From assembly GCF_026153295.1 (NCBI RefSeq), contig NZ_CP110615.1, positions 3,472,001 to 3,536,000 on the forward strand: 64,000 nucleotides of DNA. Direction: 5' to 3'. The notes beneath the pieces were generated by a model. It ran no database searches. It was given only the letters and a program-made list of their open reading frames with translations, and was not told the DNA's origin. The position numbers and the translations under genes are program-made. The stretch is from Rhodococcus antarcticus (lineage in GTDB: Bacteria; Actinomycetota; Actinomycetes; Mycobacteriales; Mycobacteriaceae). Of this stretch, positions 7,974 to 15,629 are shown piece by piece (within the stretch, counting starts at the first letter, position 1; every line of letters begins with the position of its first letter).

Positions 7974-8138
7974 GTGGTTGAGGTCGTCACGTGATCGACG
8001 TTCGACCAGTGGCTGCGCTCCGGGGATTAACTGGTCCTGCTGCTCACCGGAGGGGAGAAGTCGACCCAGGCCGCGGACATCAGGACCGCCCATGACATAG
8101 CTCGAAGCTGGCACCGCAGCCAAGGAGAAGCCCGATGA
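7974..8138 (+). pseudogene. Remnant of HigB/RelE-like addiction-module toxin
   Basis: The frame from GTG 7974 reads VVEVVT-stop-STFDQWLRS, then a TAA, then LVLLLTGGEKSTQAADIRTA HDIARSWHRS up to a TGA that overlaps the antitoxin start as ATGA. Intact members (about 95-100 residues) begin with E-VVTTSTFDxWLR and end with VLLLCGGDKSTQxxDIxxA. About half of the toxin has been lost in frame between WLRS and LVLLL, and there are two internal stops. The gene cannot make toxin. Confidence 0.8.
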
Positions 8139-8437
8139 GCACCGACGCCGAGACCTTCACCCCCTTCGACACGGCCAGCTACCTTGACACCGTCGAGGAC
8201 GCGGCGGCCTACCTGGAGGCGATCATCGAGCAGGCCGACGACGACCCCACGGTCATCGCCCAAGCGCTGGGGTCGATAGCCCGCTCAAGGAACTTCAGTC
8301 AGATCGCCCGGCAGGCAGGCATGAGCCGCGAAGGGCTCTACAAGGCACTGTCCGCCGACGGCAACCCCAGCCTCGCGACCGTCGTCAAGGTGTCCCGCGC
8401 ACTGGGGCTGCGGCTGCACTTCGAAGCCATCGCCTGA
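8135..8437 (+). CDS. HigA/XRE-type addiction-module antidote, toxin lost
   Basis: 100 residues, ATG 8135 with AAGGAG 8 bases upstream; start overlaps the stop of the decayed toxin frame. The N-terminus (FDTASYLDTVEDAAAYLEAI) and the HTH (NFSQIARQAGMSREGLYKAL, then GNPSLATVVKVSRALGLRL) match the putative addiction module antidote family that pairs with RelE/HigB-like killers. It is full length with no damage, so the antitoxin appears to be kept although its toxin is broken. Confidence 0.85.
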   Translation: MSTDAETFTPFDTASYLDTVEDAAAYLEAIIEQADDDPTVIAQALGSIARSRNFSQIARQAGMSREGLYKALSADGNPSLATVVKVSRALGLRLHFEAIA

Positions 8438-8907
8438 GCCGCCAGCGCCAGGTCGCCAGCAGGTGCACCACCGTGGGGGACTGGGCTACCTAGCCGGCCA
8501 AGGCTCCACACTTGTCATAAAATTACTGCTGGGGGGCAGACCTGACGGGGCTACCGACCACGACCCAGATGGTTCATCTAGAGATCCCGGGACGCGAAAC
8601 TTTTTTACCGCCAATTACGAGCCCAGTCCGTACCGGTAGCCAGCCCGTGAGGGGGACGTCCGTGAGGGCTTCTTCAGCGAACCTCGACGGGGCCGTGGCC
8701 CGGGCCGCGGAGTCGGGCGGCCACCCTGCCGCCCACCGCCTCCCTCGCGGCGGCCGGGGACGCGGGGCTGCCCCCGTCGGCTACCCCCTCGCGGCGTGGC
8801 TCGCGCCGCCGTACCTGGTGGTGGTGGGGCCGGGTTCGCGGTGGGCCTCGCGCTCGTCGTCGCGGCGTGGCGGTAGGCCAGGCCGGAGTACGGCACCAGC
8901 ACCCACG
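8438..8907. other. Intergenic with AT-rich patch; possible gene fragments
   Basis: Contains AT-rich stretches unlike the flanks (CATAAAATTACTG near 8516 and CTTTTTTACCGCCAATTACG near 8600). A + strand stretch near 8800-8877 reads like a membrane C-terminus (GFAVGLALVVAAWR-stop) but no intact gene is supported. Confidence 0.4.
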
Positions 8908-9945
8908 TCACCGGCGCGACGGCGGCCGGTCCCGTCGCTCGTGGTGCGCGGGGACCAGCCGAGGGCTCAACCGGACGAGGGCGAGCATGGCGACCAGCTC
9001 CACCAGGGTCTGGGTGACGACCACGACGGGCGTGAGCTCGAACCCGGCGGGCAGTGCGAGGGCGAGCGGGAGGACGACCAGGCTGTTGCGGGTCACCCCG
9101 CTGAAGACCACCGCACGGCCACCCGCAGGGTCGAGGTGACCGGCCCGCGCCGCCGCCACCCCGACGCCGACCATGACGAGGGCGAAGAGCGCGAAGACGG
9201 GGACCACCTGGGCGACGGTGCCCATCGCACCCCGCACCGCCGGGACCTGCGAGGCGACGACGACCAGCAGGGTCACCGCCAGCAGGGGCACCATCAGCGA
9301 GGTCATGACCTCGGTGACGGTGACGCCGGCACGGTGTCGGCGGGCGAGGAGCTCGGTGGCCAGGGCGAGCAGCAGCGGGATCGCGATGAGCACGGTGAAC
9401 GCCCGCACGAAGGGGCCCGGGTCCACCACGTCGGCGACCTCGGGGCCGAGCAGGACCAGCAGGTACAGCGGCAGCAGGAGCAGCTGGGCGAGCATGAGCA
9501 GAGGTGTGGCGGCGAGCAGGCGGTACGACGACCCTCCGGCCAGGCCGGAGAAGACGATGACGTAGTCGACGCACGGGGTCAGCAGGACCAGCAGCACCCC
9601 GAGCAGCACCGCCTGCCCGCCGGGCACCAGGGGCATCAGGGCCCACACCACCAGGGGGACGACCGCGAAGTCGACCACCAGCACCACCGCCAGGAACCGG
9701 GCGTCCCGGAAGGCCCGGGTCAGGGCGGTGAACGGCACCTGCAGGAACGTGGCGAACAGCAGCGCCGCCAGCACCGGCTCGATGGCGTGCTCCAGCGGCG
9801 GCGCAGTGCCCGGGACGACCAGGCCCAGCACGGCGCCCGCGGCCAGCGCCAGCAGGTAGACCCCGATCTGGTGGTGGTCCGCCCACGCCACCAGGCGGAC
9901 GGTCGGACCCGGTCCGGCACCGGTCGCCCGGACCTTCCCGCTCAC
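8908..9945 (-). CDS. ACR3/BASS-type arsenic resistance permease
   Basis: 345 residues from GTG 9945. Ten hydrophobic helices span nearly the whole chain, beginning with HHQIGVYLLALAAGAVLGLV. The segment LLTPCVDYVIVFSGLAGGSS carries the conserved central Cys/Pro-Cys region of ACR3-like arsenite exporters and bile-acid/sodium symporter relatives; later NSLVVLPLALALPAGFEL resembles the second signature. It should be an inner-membrane exporter, probably for arsenite or a related oxyanion. No ArsR, ArsC or other ars gene adjoins it, so the substrate is uncertain. Divergent from the HhH-GPD gene. Confidence 0.78.
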   Translation of the reverse strand: MSGKVRATGAGPGPTVRLVAWADHHQIGVYLLALAAGAVLGLVVPGTAPPLEHAIEPVLAALLFATFLQVPFTALTRAFRDARFLAVVLVVDFAVVPLVVWALMPLVPGGQAVLLGVLLVLLTPCVDYVIVFSGLAGGSSYRLLAATPLLMLAQLLLLPLYLLVLLGPEVADVVDPGPFVRAFTVLIAIPLLLALATELLARRHRAGVTVTEVMTSLMVPLLAVTLLVVVASQVPAVRGAMGTVAQVVPVFALFALVMVGVGVAAARAGHLDPAGGRAVVFSGVTRNSLVVLPLALALPAGFELTPVVVVTQTLVELVAMLALVRLSPRLVPAHHERRDRPPSRR

Positions 9946-10193
9946 CGGTGCACCACGGGACCGTCGACGCCCAGCCGCACCTGCCCGACACCTCCACCAC
10001 CACGTCACCGCCGCCCCCACGCGTTGGGGGCGCTAGGGGGTCGATCCGACTCAACAGCTCCCCGACGTGTGGCAGGCCGTCAACGGCACGGTATGGGGCT
10101 CCGCCGCCACGCACACCTCCGGGTCCACCGTCCCCTTCGGCGGCCGCGGCACCGGCTCGGCGCCGAGCAGATCGACCAGGCAGGAGGTGCGGC

Positions 10194-10772
10194 ATGCTGG
10201 GGCCCATGAGCATCCACATCACCGGCGACGCGGCGGCCGACGAGATCCTGGCCGACCCCTTCGCGTTGCTGCTCGGGATGCTCCTGGACCAGCAGTACCC
10301 CATGGAGCACGCCTTCCGCGGCCCGGCGAAGATCACCGACCGCTTCGGCGGTGTGGACCCGGTGGCGATCGCCGAGGCCGACCCGGAGGAGTTCGCGACG
10401 ATGTGCGCGACCACCCCGGCCGTGCACCGCTATCCCGGGTCGATGGCCACCAAGATCCAGGCGGTCGCCCGGATCGTCGTGGACGACTACGCGGGCCACG
10501 CCGAGCGGATCTGGACCGAGGCGGCCGACGGCGCGGACCTGGTGAAGCGGATCGAGGCCCTGCCCGGGTTCGGGAAGCAGAAGGCGAAGATCTTTACCGC
10601 CCTGGTGGCCAAGCAGCTCGGGGCGGGGCCCGCCGGGTGGGAGAAGGCCGTGGGGGACTACGCGCTGGAGGGGTACCGCTCGGTGGCCGACGTGGTGGAC
10701 CCCGCGTCGCTGCGACGCGTGCGGGACTTCAAGCAGGAGCAGAAGAAGGCCGCCACGACCGCGAAGGGCTGA
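10194..10772 (+). CDS. HhH-GPD-type base-excision repair protein
   Basis: 192 residues from ATG 10194, chosen because AGGAGG ends 6 bases upstream; a second in-frame ATG at 10206 is too far from it. Recognisable parts: DPFALLLGMLLDQQYPMEHA at the N-terminus, and the helix-hairpin-helix ALPGFGKQKAKIFTALVAKQ near residues 120-140. This is the short actinobacterial HhH-GPD family (about 190-200 residues), lacking the iron-sulfur cluster of endonuclease III. Probable DNA glycosylase fold; activity and lesion are unproven. Confidence 0.88.
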   Translation: MLGPMSIHITGDAAADEILADPFALLLGMLLDQQYPMEHAFRGPAKITDRFGGVDPVAIAEADPEEFATMCATTPAVHRYPGSMATKIQAVARIVVDDYAGHAERIWTEAADGADLVKRIEALPGFGKQKAKIFTALVAKQLGAGPAGWEKAVGDYALEGYRSVADVVDPASLRRVRDFKQEQKKAATTAKG

Positions 10773-10783
10773 GCGCCAGCCGC

Positions 10784-10939
10784 TCACGGGGTCAACGCCC
10801 CACCCGCTCCGATCAGGATGCTGGAGGGGGTGCCGCTCGTCCGTAGCCGTCGCAGCGCTTCTCGCACCGTGTGCCGGGAGACCCCGTGGTCGGCAACCAG
10901 CTCGGTCTCCGTCGGTCGACGGGCCGGCGACGTGGGCAC
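10784..10939 (-). pseudogene. GntR-family regulator fragment
   Basis: About 50 codons on the minus strand carry the GntR wing-helix core RRPTETELVADHGVSRHTVR EALRRLRTSG. The effector-binding domain is absent and the frame ends at 10784, so this is an N-terminal remnant. It lies between the HhH-GPD gene and the persulfide operon, in a position where a GntR regulator may once have stood. Confidence 0.7.
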
Positions 10940-11041
10940 GTGGGCCTCCCGGGTGCGAGGTGCACAGGGGTGGGGCTGGACCGTCGTGCCACAACCCGGT
11001 ACGGTACGGATGTACGTACTTATCTGGAGGAGAGGGCGACC

Positions 11042-12433
11042 ATGCAGGTCGAGACGATCGAGACCCCGTCGCTGGGGGACCGGAGCTACCTGGTGCACGA
11101 CGGCGTGGTGGCGCTGGTCGTGGATCCGCAGCGGGACACCGACCGGGTGACTGCTGCGGCGGCCAGGCTGGGTGTGCGGATCGCAGCGGTGGCCGAGACC
11201 CACCTGCACAACGACTACGTCACCGGTGGTGTTCACCTGGCCCAGGAGCTGGGGGTGGACTACCTGGTCAACGCCGCCGACACCGTCGACTTCACCCGTC
11301 GCCCGGTCGCCGACGGCGAGGTGGTCGAGGTCGGCCGCCTGCGGGTTCGGGTCGTGGCGACTCCCGGGCACACCCACACCCACCTGTCCTACGTCGTCAC
11401 CGACACCGGGGGGCCTGGGGATTCCGCCGGGCCGGGGGAGGCGGTGTTCTCCGGCGGCAGCCTGCTGTTCGGCTCCGTGGGGCGCACCGACCTGGTGTCG
11501 CCGGCGGACACCGACGGGCTGACCCACGACCAGTTCCACTCGGTGCGTGCCCTGGTCTCGGTGGCCACCGACGAGGCCGCGCTGTTCCCGACGCACGGTT
11601 TCGGGTCCTTCTGCTCCTCGGGCCCGGCAACCGGTGCGGACAGCTCCACGGTGGGGGAGCAGCGGCGCAGCAACCACGCCCTGACCACCACCGACGAGGA
11701 CCGCTTCGTCGCCGAGCTCATCGCGGGCCTGGCTGCCTACCCCACCTACTACGTGCACATGGGCCCGGCCAACGCCCACGGTCCGTCCGCGCCGGACCTC
11801 GCCGTGCCGGCCCCGCTGAGCGCCGACGAGCTGCGCGACCGACTCGCCGGTGGTGGGTGGGTGGTGGACCTGCGGACGCGGCGGGCCTTCGCCGACGGGC
11901 ACCTCGCGGGCACCTTGTCCTTCGAGCCCGGGGCGAGCTTCGTCACCTACCTCGGCTGGACCGTGCCCTGGGGTGAGCCGCTGACCCTGCTCGGCTCCGA
12001 GGACGACGTCGCCACCGCGGTCCGCGAGCTGGCCCGCATCGGCTGGGACCACCCCGACGCCGTGCTCGGCGACCCCCTCCAAGCCCTGCCCGGGCACCCC
12101 GTGCACTCCTACCGGCGCGCCGGGTGGTCGGAGGTTCTCACCGAGGAGCCTGCCCTGGTCCTCGACGTGCGCCGCACCGACGAGTACGCCGCGGGGCACC
12201 TGCCGGGTGCGCTGAACATCCCGTTGCACGAGCTGCTCTCCCGGACCGAGGAGGTCCCGGACGGGCAGGTGTGGGTGCACTGCGGATCCGGCTACCGCGC
12301 CGGGGTCGCGGCGAGCGTCCTGGACCGGGCCGGGCGTGACGCCGTCCACGTCGACGCCGCGTTCGACGAGGCGGTCGGCGCCGGGCTCACCGTCACCACC
12401 GACGCCCGGGGTCGGCCCGGCACGGTGGTCTGA
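11042..12433 (+). CDS. Metallo-beta-lactamase/rhodanese fusion, persulfide-dioxygenase-like
   Basis: 463 residues; ATG 11042 follows GGAGGAGAGGG. N-terminal MBL-fold domain (1-250) with ETHLHNDYVTGG, TPGHTHTHLSYV and late THGFGSFCSSG metal-binding motifs, as in ETHE1/CstB proteins. Two rhodanese-like domains follow: the first (about 260-345) lacks an active-site Cys, the second (about 355-455) has VWVHCGSGYRAG, with Cys near residue 418. It should oxidise glutathione- or protein-bound persulfide to sulfite in the cytoplasm and pass sulfur through the rhodanese. Only 3 bases separate it from the sulfite-exporter-like gene, which supports this role. GTACG repeats around 11005-11020 may hold the promoter/operator. 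Confidence 0.9.
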   Translation: MQVETIETPSLGDRSYLVHDGVVALVVDPQRDTDRVTAAAARLGVRIAAVAETHLHNDYVTGGVHLAQELGVDYLVNAADTVDFTRRPVADGEVVEVGRLRVRVVATPGHTHTHLSYVVTDTGGPGDSAGPGEAVFSGGSLLFGSVGRTDLVSPADTDGLTHDQFHSVRALVSVATDEAALFPTHGFGSFCSSGPATGADSSTVGEQRRSNHALTTTDEDRFVAELIAGLAAYPTYYVHMGPANAHGPSAPDLAVPAPLSADELRDRLAGGGWVVDLRTRRAFADGHLAGTLSFEPGASFVTYLGWTVPWGEPLTLLGSEDDVATAVRELARIGWDHPDAVLGDPLQALPGHPVHSYRRAGWSEVLTEEPALVLDVRRTDEYAAGHLPGALNIPLHELLSRTEEVPDGQVWVHCGSGYRAGVAASVLDRAGRDAVHVDAAFDEAVGAGLTVTTDARGRPGTVV

Positions 12434-12436
12434 TAC

Positions 12437-13240
12437 GTGACCACCGTCGTCGCCCTGCTCGCCGGAGCGGTCATCGGCGTTCTCCTCGGCGCACTCGGTG
12501 GCGGCGGTTCGATCCTCACCGTCCCGGTGCTGGTCTACGGCCTGGGACAGGGCACGGGGGCGGCCACCACGGCCTCGCTGGTCATCGTCGGGATCACCTC
12601 GGTCGTCGCCGCGGCCGGGCACCACCGCGGCGGCCGGGTGCGGTGGGCCCCAGGCTTGGTCTTCGGCCTGCTCGGGTCGGTCACCGCGCTGCTCGGGACC
12701 CTGGCGGCCAGGCACGTGGCCCCGGCCGTGCTGCTGCTCGGCTTCGCGGTCCTGATGCTGCTGGCCGCAGCAGGGATGGTTCGCCGAGACCGGCACGTCC
12801 AGGCCCGCGACGACGCGCCCGCCGAGGCCGGCCGCGACACCCGGGTCGCCACCCGGACCCGCACCGCCACCGGTCGGCGGGTGCTCCTGGTCTCCGCCGC
12901 ACTCGGGGTCGGACTGCTCACCGGGTTCTTCGGGGTGGGCGGGGGTTTCGTCATCGTGCCCGCCCTCGTGCTCGCCCTGCAGCTGCCGATGCCGGTCGCC
13001 GCCGCCACCTCGCTCGTGGTCATCGCCCTGAACAGCGGGGCAGGACTGCTCGCCCGGTGGGGTCACCTCGACATTCCGTGGCACGTCGTGCTCCCGTTCA
13101 CCGCCGCCGCCGTGCTGACCTCCCTGCTCGGCGGCCAGGTCGCCCAGCACGTCCCGGCCCGGCTGCTCACCCGCGGTTTCATCGCGCTGCTCGTCCTCGT
13201 CTCCGCCTACGTCGCGGTGCGGGCCGGGACATCGCTGTGA
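12437..13240 (+). CDS. TauE/SafE-family sulfite/anion exporter
   Basis: 267 residues from GTG 12437, 3 bases after the persulfide dioxygenase. The family's internal repeat is clear: GALGGGGSILTVPVLVYGLG near residue 18 and GFFGVGGGFVIVPALVLALQ near 165, each followed by a TTASLV / AATSLVV helix. About eight membrane helices with a charged loop (RRDRHVQARDDAPAEAGR) between halves. Likely removes sulfite made by the preceding enzyme; the substrate is inferred from the operon. Confidence 0.9.
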   Translation: MTTVVALLAGAVIGVLLGALGGGGSILTVPVLVYGLGQGTGAATTASLVIVGITSVVAAAGHHRGGRVRWAPGLVFGLLGSVTALLGTLAARHVAPAVLLLGFAVLMLLAAAGMVRRDRHVQARDDAPAEAGRDTRVATRTRTATGRRVLLVSAALGVGLLTGFFGVGGGFVIVPALVLALQLPMPVAAATSLVVIALNSGAGLLARWGHLDIPWHVVLPFTAAAVLTSLLGGQVAQHVPARLLTRGFIALLVLVSAYVAVRAGTSL

Positions 13241-13306
13241 CCGACCCGGTGCCAGCATCTCCGCGCTCGTCCGGGCGCGCACCCTGCACGACACAGAAGG
13301 AGTGAC

Positions 13307-13579
13307 GTGACCCAGCTCGTGATCGACTCAGTGCATCCGTTCGCGCTCGATGGGCCGGATGGTCCGGTGACGGTGCTCGCAGGCCCGGGGGGTCCGGGAG
13401 GCCTGGTGGGCGTGGGGGGCGGGTTCGGCAGCATCACTGCTCTGCTGGTGGTGTTCGCGGTGGTCGCTCTGCTGGCGGTGGTGGCCCGGTTGACGACCTC
13501 CCGCCGCCGTGGTCGCGGCCGCGGCACCGGAGTGGCTGAGCTCGACCAGCGAGACGTGCGGAGGGGTGGGTCGTCGTGA
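13307..13579 (+). CDS. Small single-pass membrane protein
   Basis: 90 residues, GTG 13307 after AAGGAG (13298-13303). A Gly/Pro-rich N-terminal part is followed by one membrane helix (SITALLVVFAVVALLAVVAR, about residues 44-65) and an Arg/Gly-rich cytoplasmic tail. Its stop overlaps the SHOCT gene's GTG start. No domain recognised; probably co-translated with the next two genes. Confidence 0.6.
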   Translation: MTQLVIDSVHPFALDGPDGPVTVLAGPGGPGGLVGVGGGFGSITALLVVFAVVALLAVVARLTTSRRRGRGRGTGVAELDQRDVRRGGSS

Positions 13580-13821
13580 TGGGTGGGTTCGGGATGGGTG
13601 TCGGGTGGCTGTTCGGGCTGCTGATGCTGGCCGGGGTGGTGGCGTTGGTGGTGGTCGGGGTGCGCGCAGCGCGCGGCGGGATCGGGGGTGGACCCATCCG
13701 GTCGACGCCCGCCGACCGATCGGCGGGAGCACGGCAGATCCTGGAGGAGCGGTACGCCCGGGGTGAGCTCAGCACCGAGGAGTACCAGGAACGACGCGAG
13801 ACCCTCGGCGGCGGCTCGTGA
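13576..13821 (+). CDS. SHOCT-domain membrane protein
   Basis: 81 residues, GTG 13576 (ATG 13579 equally possible). One membrane helix (WLFGLLMLAGVVALVVVGVR, about 10-32), then a C-terminal SHOCT motif ARQILEERYARGELSTEEYQ. Such proteins are common beside copper and multicopper-oxidase genes in actinomycetes. It overlaps both neighbours by four bases, which indicates translational coupling with the oxidase. Confidence 0.85.
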   Translation: MMGGFGMGVGWLFGLLMLAGVVALVVVGVRAARGGIGGGPIRSTPADRSAGARQILEERYARGELSTEEYQERRETLGGGS

Positions 13822-15260
13822 CCGGGGCCATCAGCCGCCGGAGCTTCATTCTCGTTGGTGGCGCCGGAGTCGTGGCCACCGCGGTCGGCGGCATCGGACT
13901 GGTCCGCTCGTCCGGGTCGGGCTTCGACCCGGTCGTCGGTGGGCCGCTTCGGTCGCCCCCGGTGCTGGCCAGCTCGGGTGGGGTGCTGGTGGCCACGTTG
14001 GAGGCGGCGCGGTCCCAGCTACCGGTGGCCGGTCGGGTGGTGACCGCACTGGGGTACAACGGTGGGCTGCCGGGCCCGACGCTCCGGGTGCACCCCGGTG
14101 ACCTGGTGCGGGTGAGCCTGGTCAACCGGTTGGACGTGCCGACGAACCTGCACGTGCACGGCCTGACCGTGTCACCCGAGCGCAACGGGGACAACGTGTT
14201 CCGACGGGTGGCCCCGGGGGAGACCGGGCAGTACGAGTACCGGCTGCCGGCGGATCACCCACCGGGGGTCTTCTGGTACCACCCGCACGTGCACGGGGCG
14301 GTCGCCGACCAGGTCTTCGGTGGCCTCTACGGCGCGATCATCGTCGAGGACCCCGCCGCCAGCGCGATCGCGGCCCGGGACGAGGTGATGGTCATCTCCG
14401 ACACCACCATCGACGGCGGCGAGGTCTCCGGGTCGGTGTCGGCGATGCAGCGGATGCGTGGGCGGGAGGGTGAGCTGCTGCTGCTCAACGGACAGGCCAG
14501 CCCGACGATCGCTGCGCGCCCCGGGGAGCGGGTGCGGTGGCGGGTGGTCAACGCGTGCGCGTCCCGCTACGTGACCCTGCAGCTCGAGGGTCACCGGTTC
14601 GGCGTGCTCGGGGTCGACTCCGGGCGCACCGCGGCGCCGCAGGACACCGAGCAGGTGACCCTCGCCCCGGGCAACCGGGCCGACCTCCTGATCACCGCCG
14701 GCGCCGGGCGCAGCGTGCTGCGCGCCCTTCCCCACGACCGGGGCGGGTCGATGATGGGGGGCACGAGCACCGGGCAGGCGACGACGCTGGCCACCCTGGA
14801 GGTGACCGGTGAGCAGGCCGCCGCACCGTCGCCGGTGCCCGTGCAGCCGGTGCCCACCGACCTGCGGGGTGCTCCGATCTCCGGGCGACGCACCCTGACG
14901 TTCGCCATGGGCATGGGCATGGGGATGGGTGGCGGTATGACGGCCACCATCGACGGGGCGACGTTCGACCCGCAGCGGGTCGATCAGGATCCCCGCTCGG
15001 GCACCGTGGAGGAGTGGGTGCTGCGCAACACCTCGACCCTGAGCCACCCGGTGCACCTGCACGTCTGGCCGATGCAGGTCGTCAGCCAGGACGGCACCCT
15101 GGTGGCGGGCGTCGTCGTCCGGGACGTCGTCGACGTCCCGGCCGGCGCCAGCGTCACGGTGCGCATCGCGTTCACCGGACCGGTGGGTCGCACCGTCTAC
15201 CACTGCCACATCCTCGACCACGAGGATGCCGGGATGATGGGCGTCGTCGACGTCCGTTGA
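13818..15260 (+). CDS. Tat-exported multicopper oxidase
   Basis: 480 residues. Tat signal with SRRSFILVGGAGVVATAVGG at residues 6-25. All four copper-binding blocks are present: HVHG near 112, WYHPHVHG near 153, HPVHLHVW near 410 and HCHILDHEDAGMM at 462-474, whose Met supplies the axial T1 copper ligand. A Met-rich stretch (MGMGMGMGGGM, about 356-366) resembles the CueO Met region that binds Cu(I). Predicted extracytoplasmic cuprous/metal oxidase of the CueO/FtsP class. Coupled to the SHOCT gene by GTGA overlap; the upstream sulfur genes may share the transcript. Confidence 0.93.
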   Translation: MTGAISRRSFILVGGAGVVATAVGGIGLVRSSGSGFDPVVGGPLRSPPVLASSGGVLVATLEAARSQLPVAGRVVTALGYNGGLPGPTLRVHPGDLVRVSLVNRLDVPTNLHVHGLTVSPERNGDNVFRRVAPGETGQYEYRLPADHPPGVFWYHPHVHGAVADQVFGGLYGAIIVEDPAASAIAARDEVMVISDTTIDGGEVSGSVSAMQRMRGREGELLLLNGQASPTIAARPGERVRWRVVNACASRYVTLQLEGHRFGVLGVDSGRTAAPQDTEQVTLAPGNRADLLITAGAGRSVLRALPHDRGGSMMGGTSTGQATTLATLEVTGEQAAAPSPVPVQPVPTDLRGAPISGRRTLTFAMGMGMGMGGGMTATIDGATFDPQRVDQDPRSGTVEEWVLRNTSTLSHPVHLHVWPMQVVSQDGTLVAGVVVRDVVDVPAGASVTVRIAFTGPVGRTVYHCHILDHEDAGMMGVVDVR

Positions 15261-15313
15261 GCGATCCGCGTGCGGCCCTTGCTGTCGAAGGAACTGAGGC
15301 GGAGGGTACTTCC

Positions 15314-15538
15314 GTGGCCAGGAAGAGATGGACCGAGCTTGATCCTCACGTTCGCCGGCTGATCGTCGTGGGGGGAGCCGTCGACGGTGTGCTGAAGGTT
15401 GCCGCCCTGGTCGATCTGTACCGGCGCCCTTCTGGTGGGGTCAGGGGTTCGAAGAGGCGATGGGCAACGGCGATCACACTTGTGAGCTCAGCAGGCGTCG
15501 TACCCGTCATCTACTTCCGCTACGGACGCCGTAGGTAG
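15314..15538 (+). CDS. Small membrane protein, DUF5652/PLDc_N-like
   Basis: 74 residues, GTG 15314 after GGCGGAGGG. Two hydrophobic stretches flank a basic loop: RRLIVVGGAVDGVLKVAALV DLYRRP and RRWATAITLVSSAGVVPVIY FRYGRR. The layout is that of phospholipase D-nuclease N-terminal-like small proteins, which are membrane anchors of unknown role. 53 bases after the oxidase on the same strand. Confidence 0.68.
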   Translation: MARKRWTELDPHVRRLIVVGGAVDGVLKVAALVDLYRRPSGGVRGSKRRWATAITLVSSAGVVPVIYFRYGRRR

Positions 15539-15629
15539 CTGGTGGCAACGGGCTCTGCCGGTCCACAGGCGGATCGGCGACCGCGGCACGGGTAGGTGGC
15601 GGCACGTGGGGCGCCAGCCCTGTGCGGGC

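Noticed and set aside
8790-8907. Plus-strand pieces reading GFAVGLALVVAAWR-stop and ATLPPTASLAAAG
   Set aside because: They lie in different frames and match no recognisable family; too short to call even a pseudogene.
8615-10414. 599-codon minus-strand frame over the exporter gene
   Set aside because: Out-of-phase shadow of the exporter; Ala/Gly/Arg/Pro-rich throughout and without motifs.
10784-13294. 836-codon minus-strand frame
   Set aside because: Shadow of the persulfide/TauE genes apart from the final 50 codons, which are the GntR remnant reported separately.
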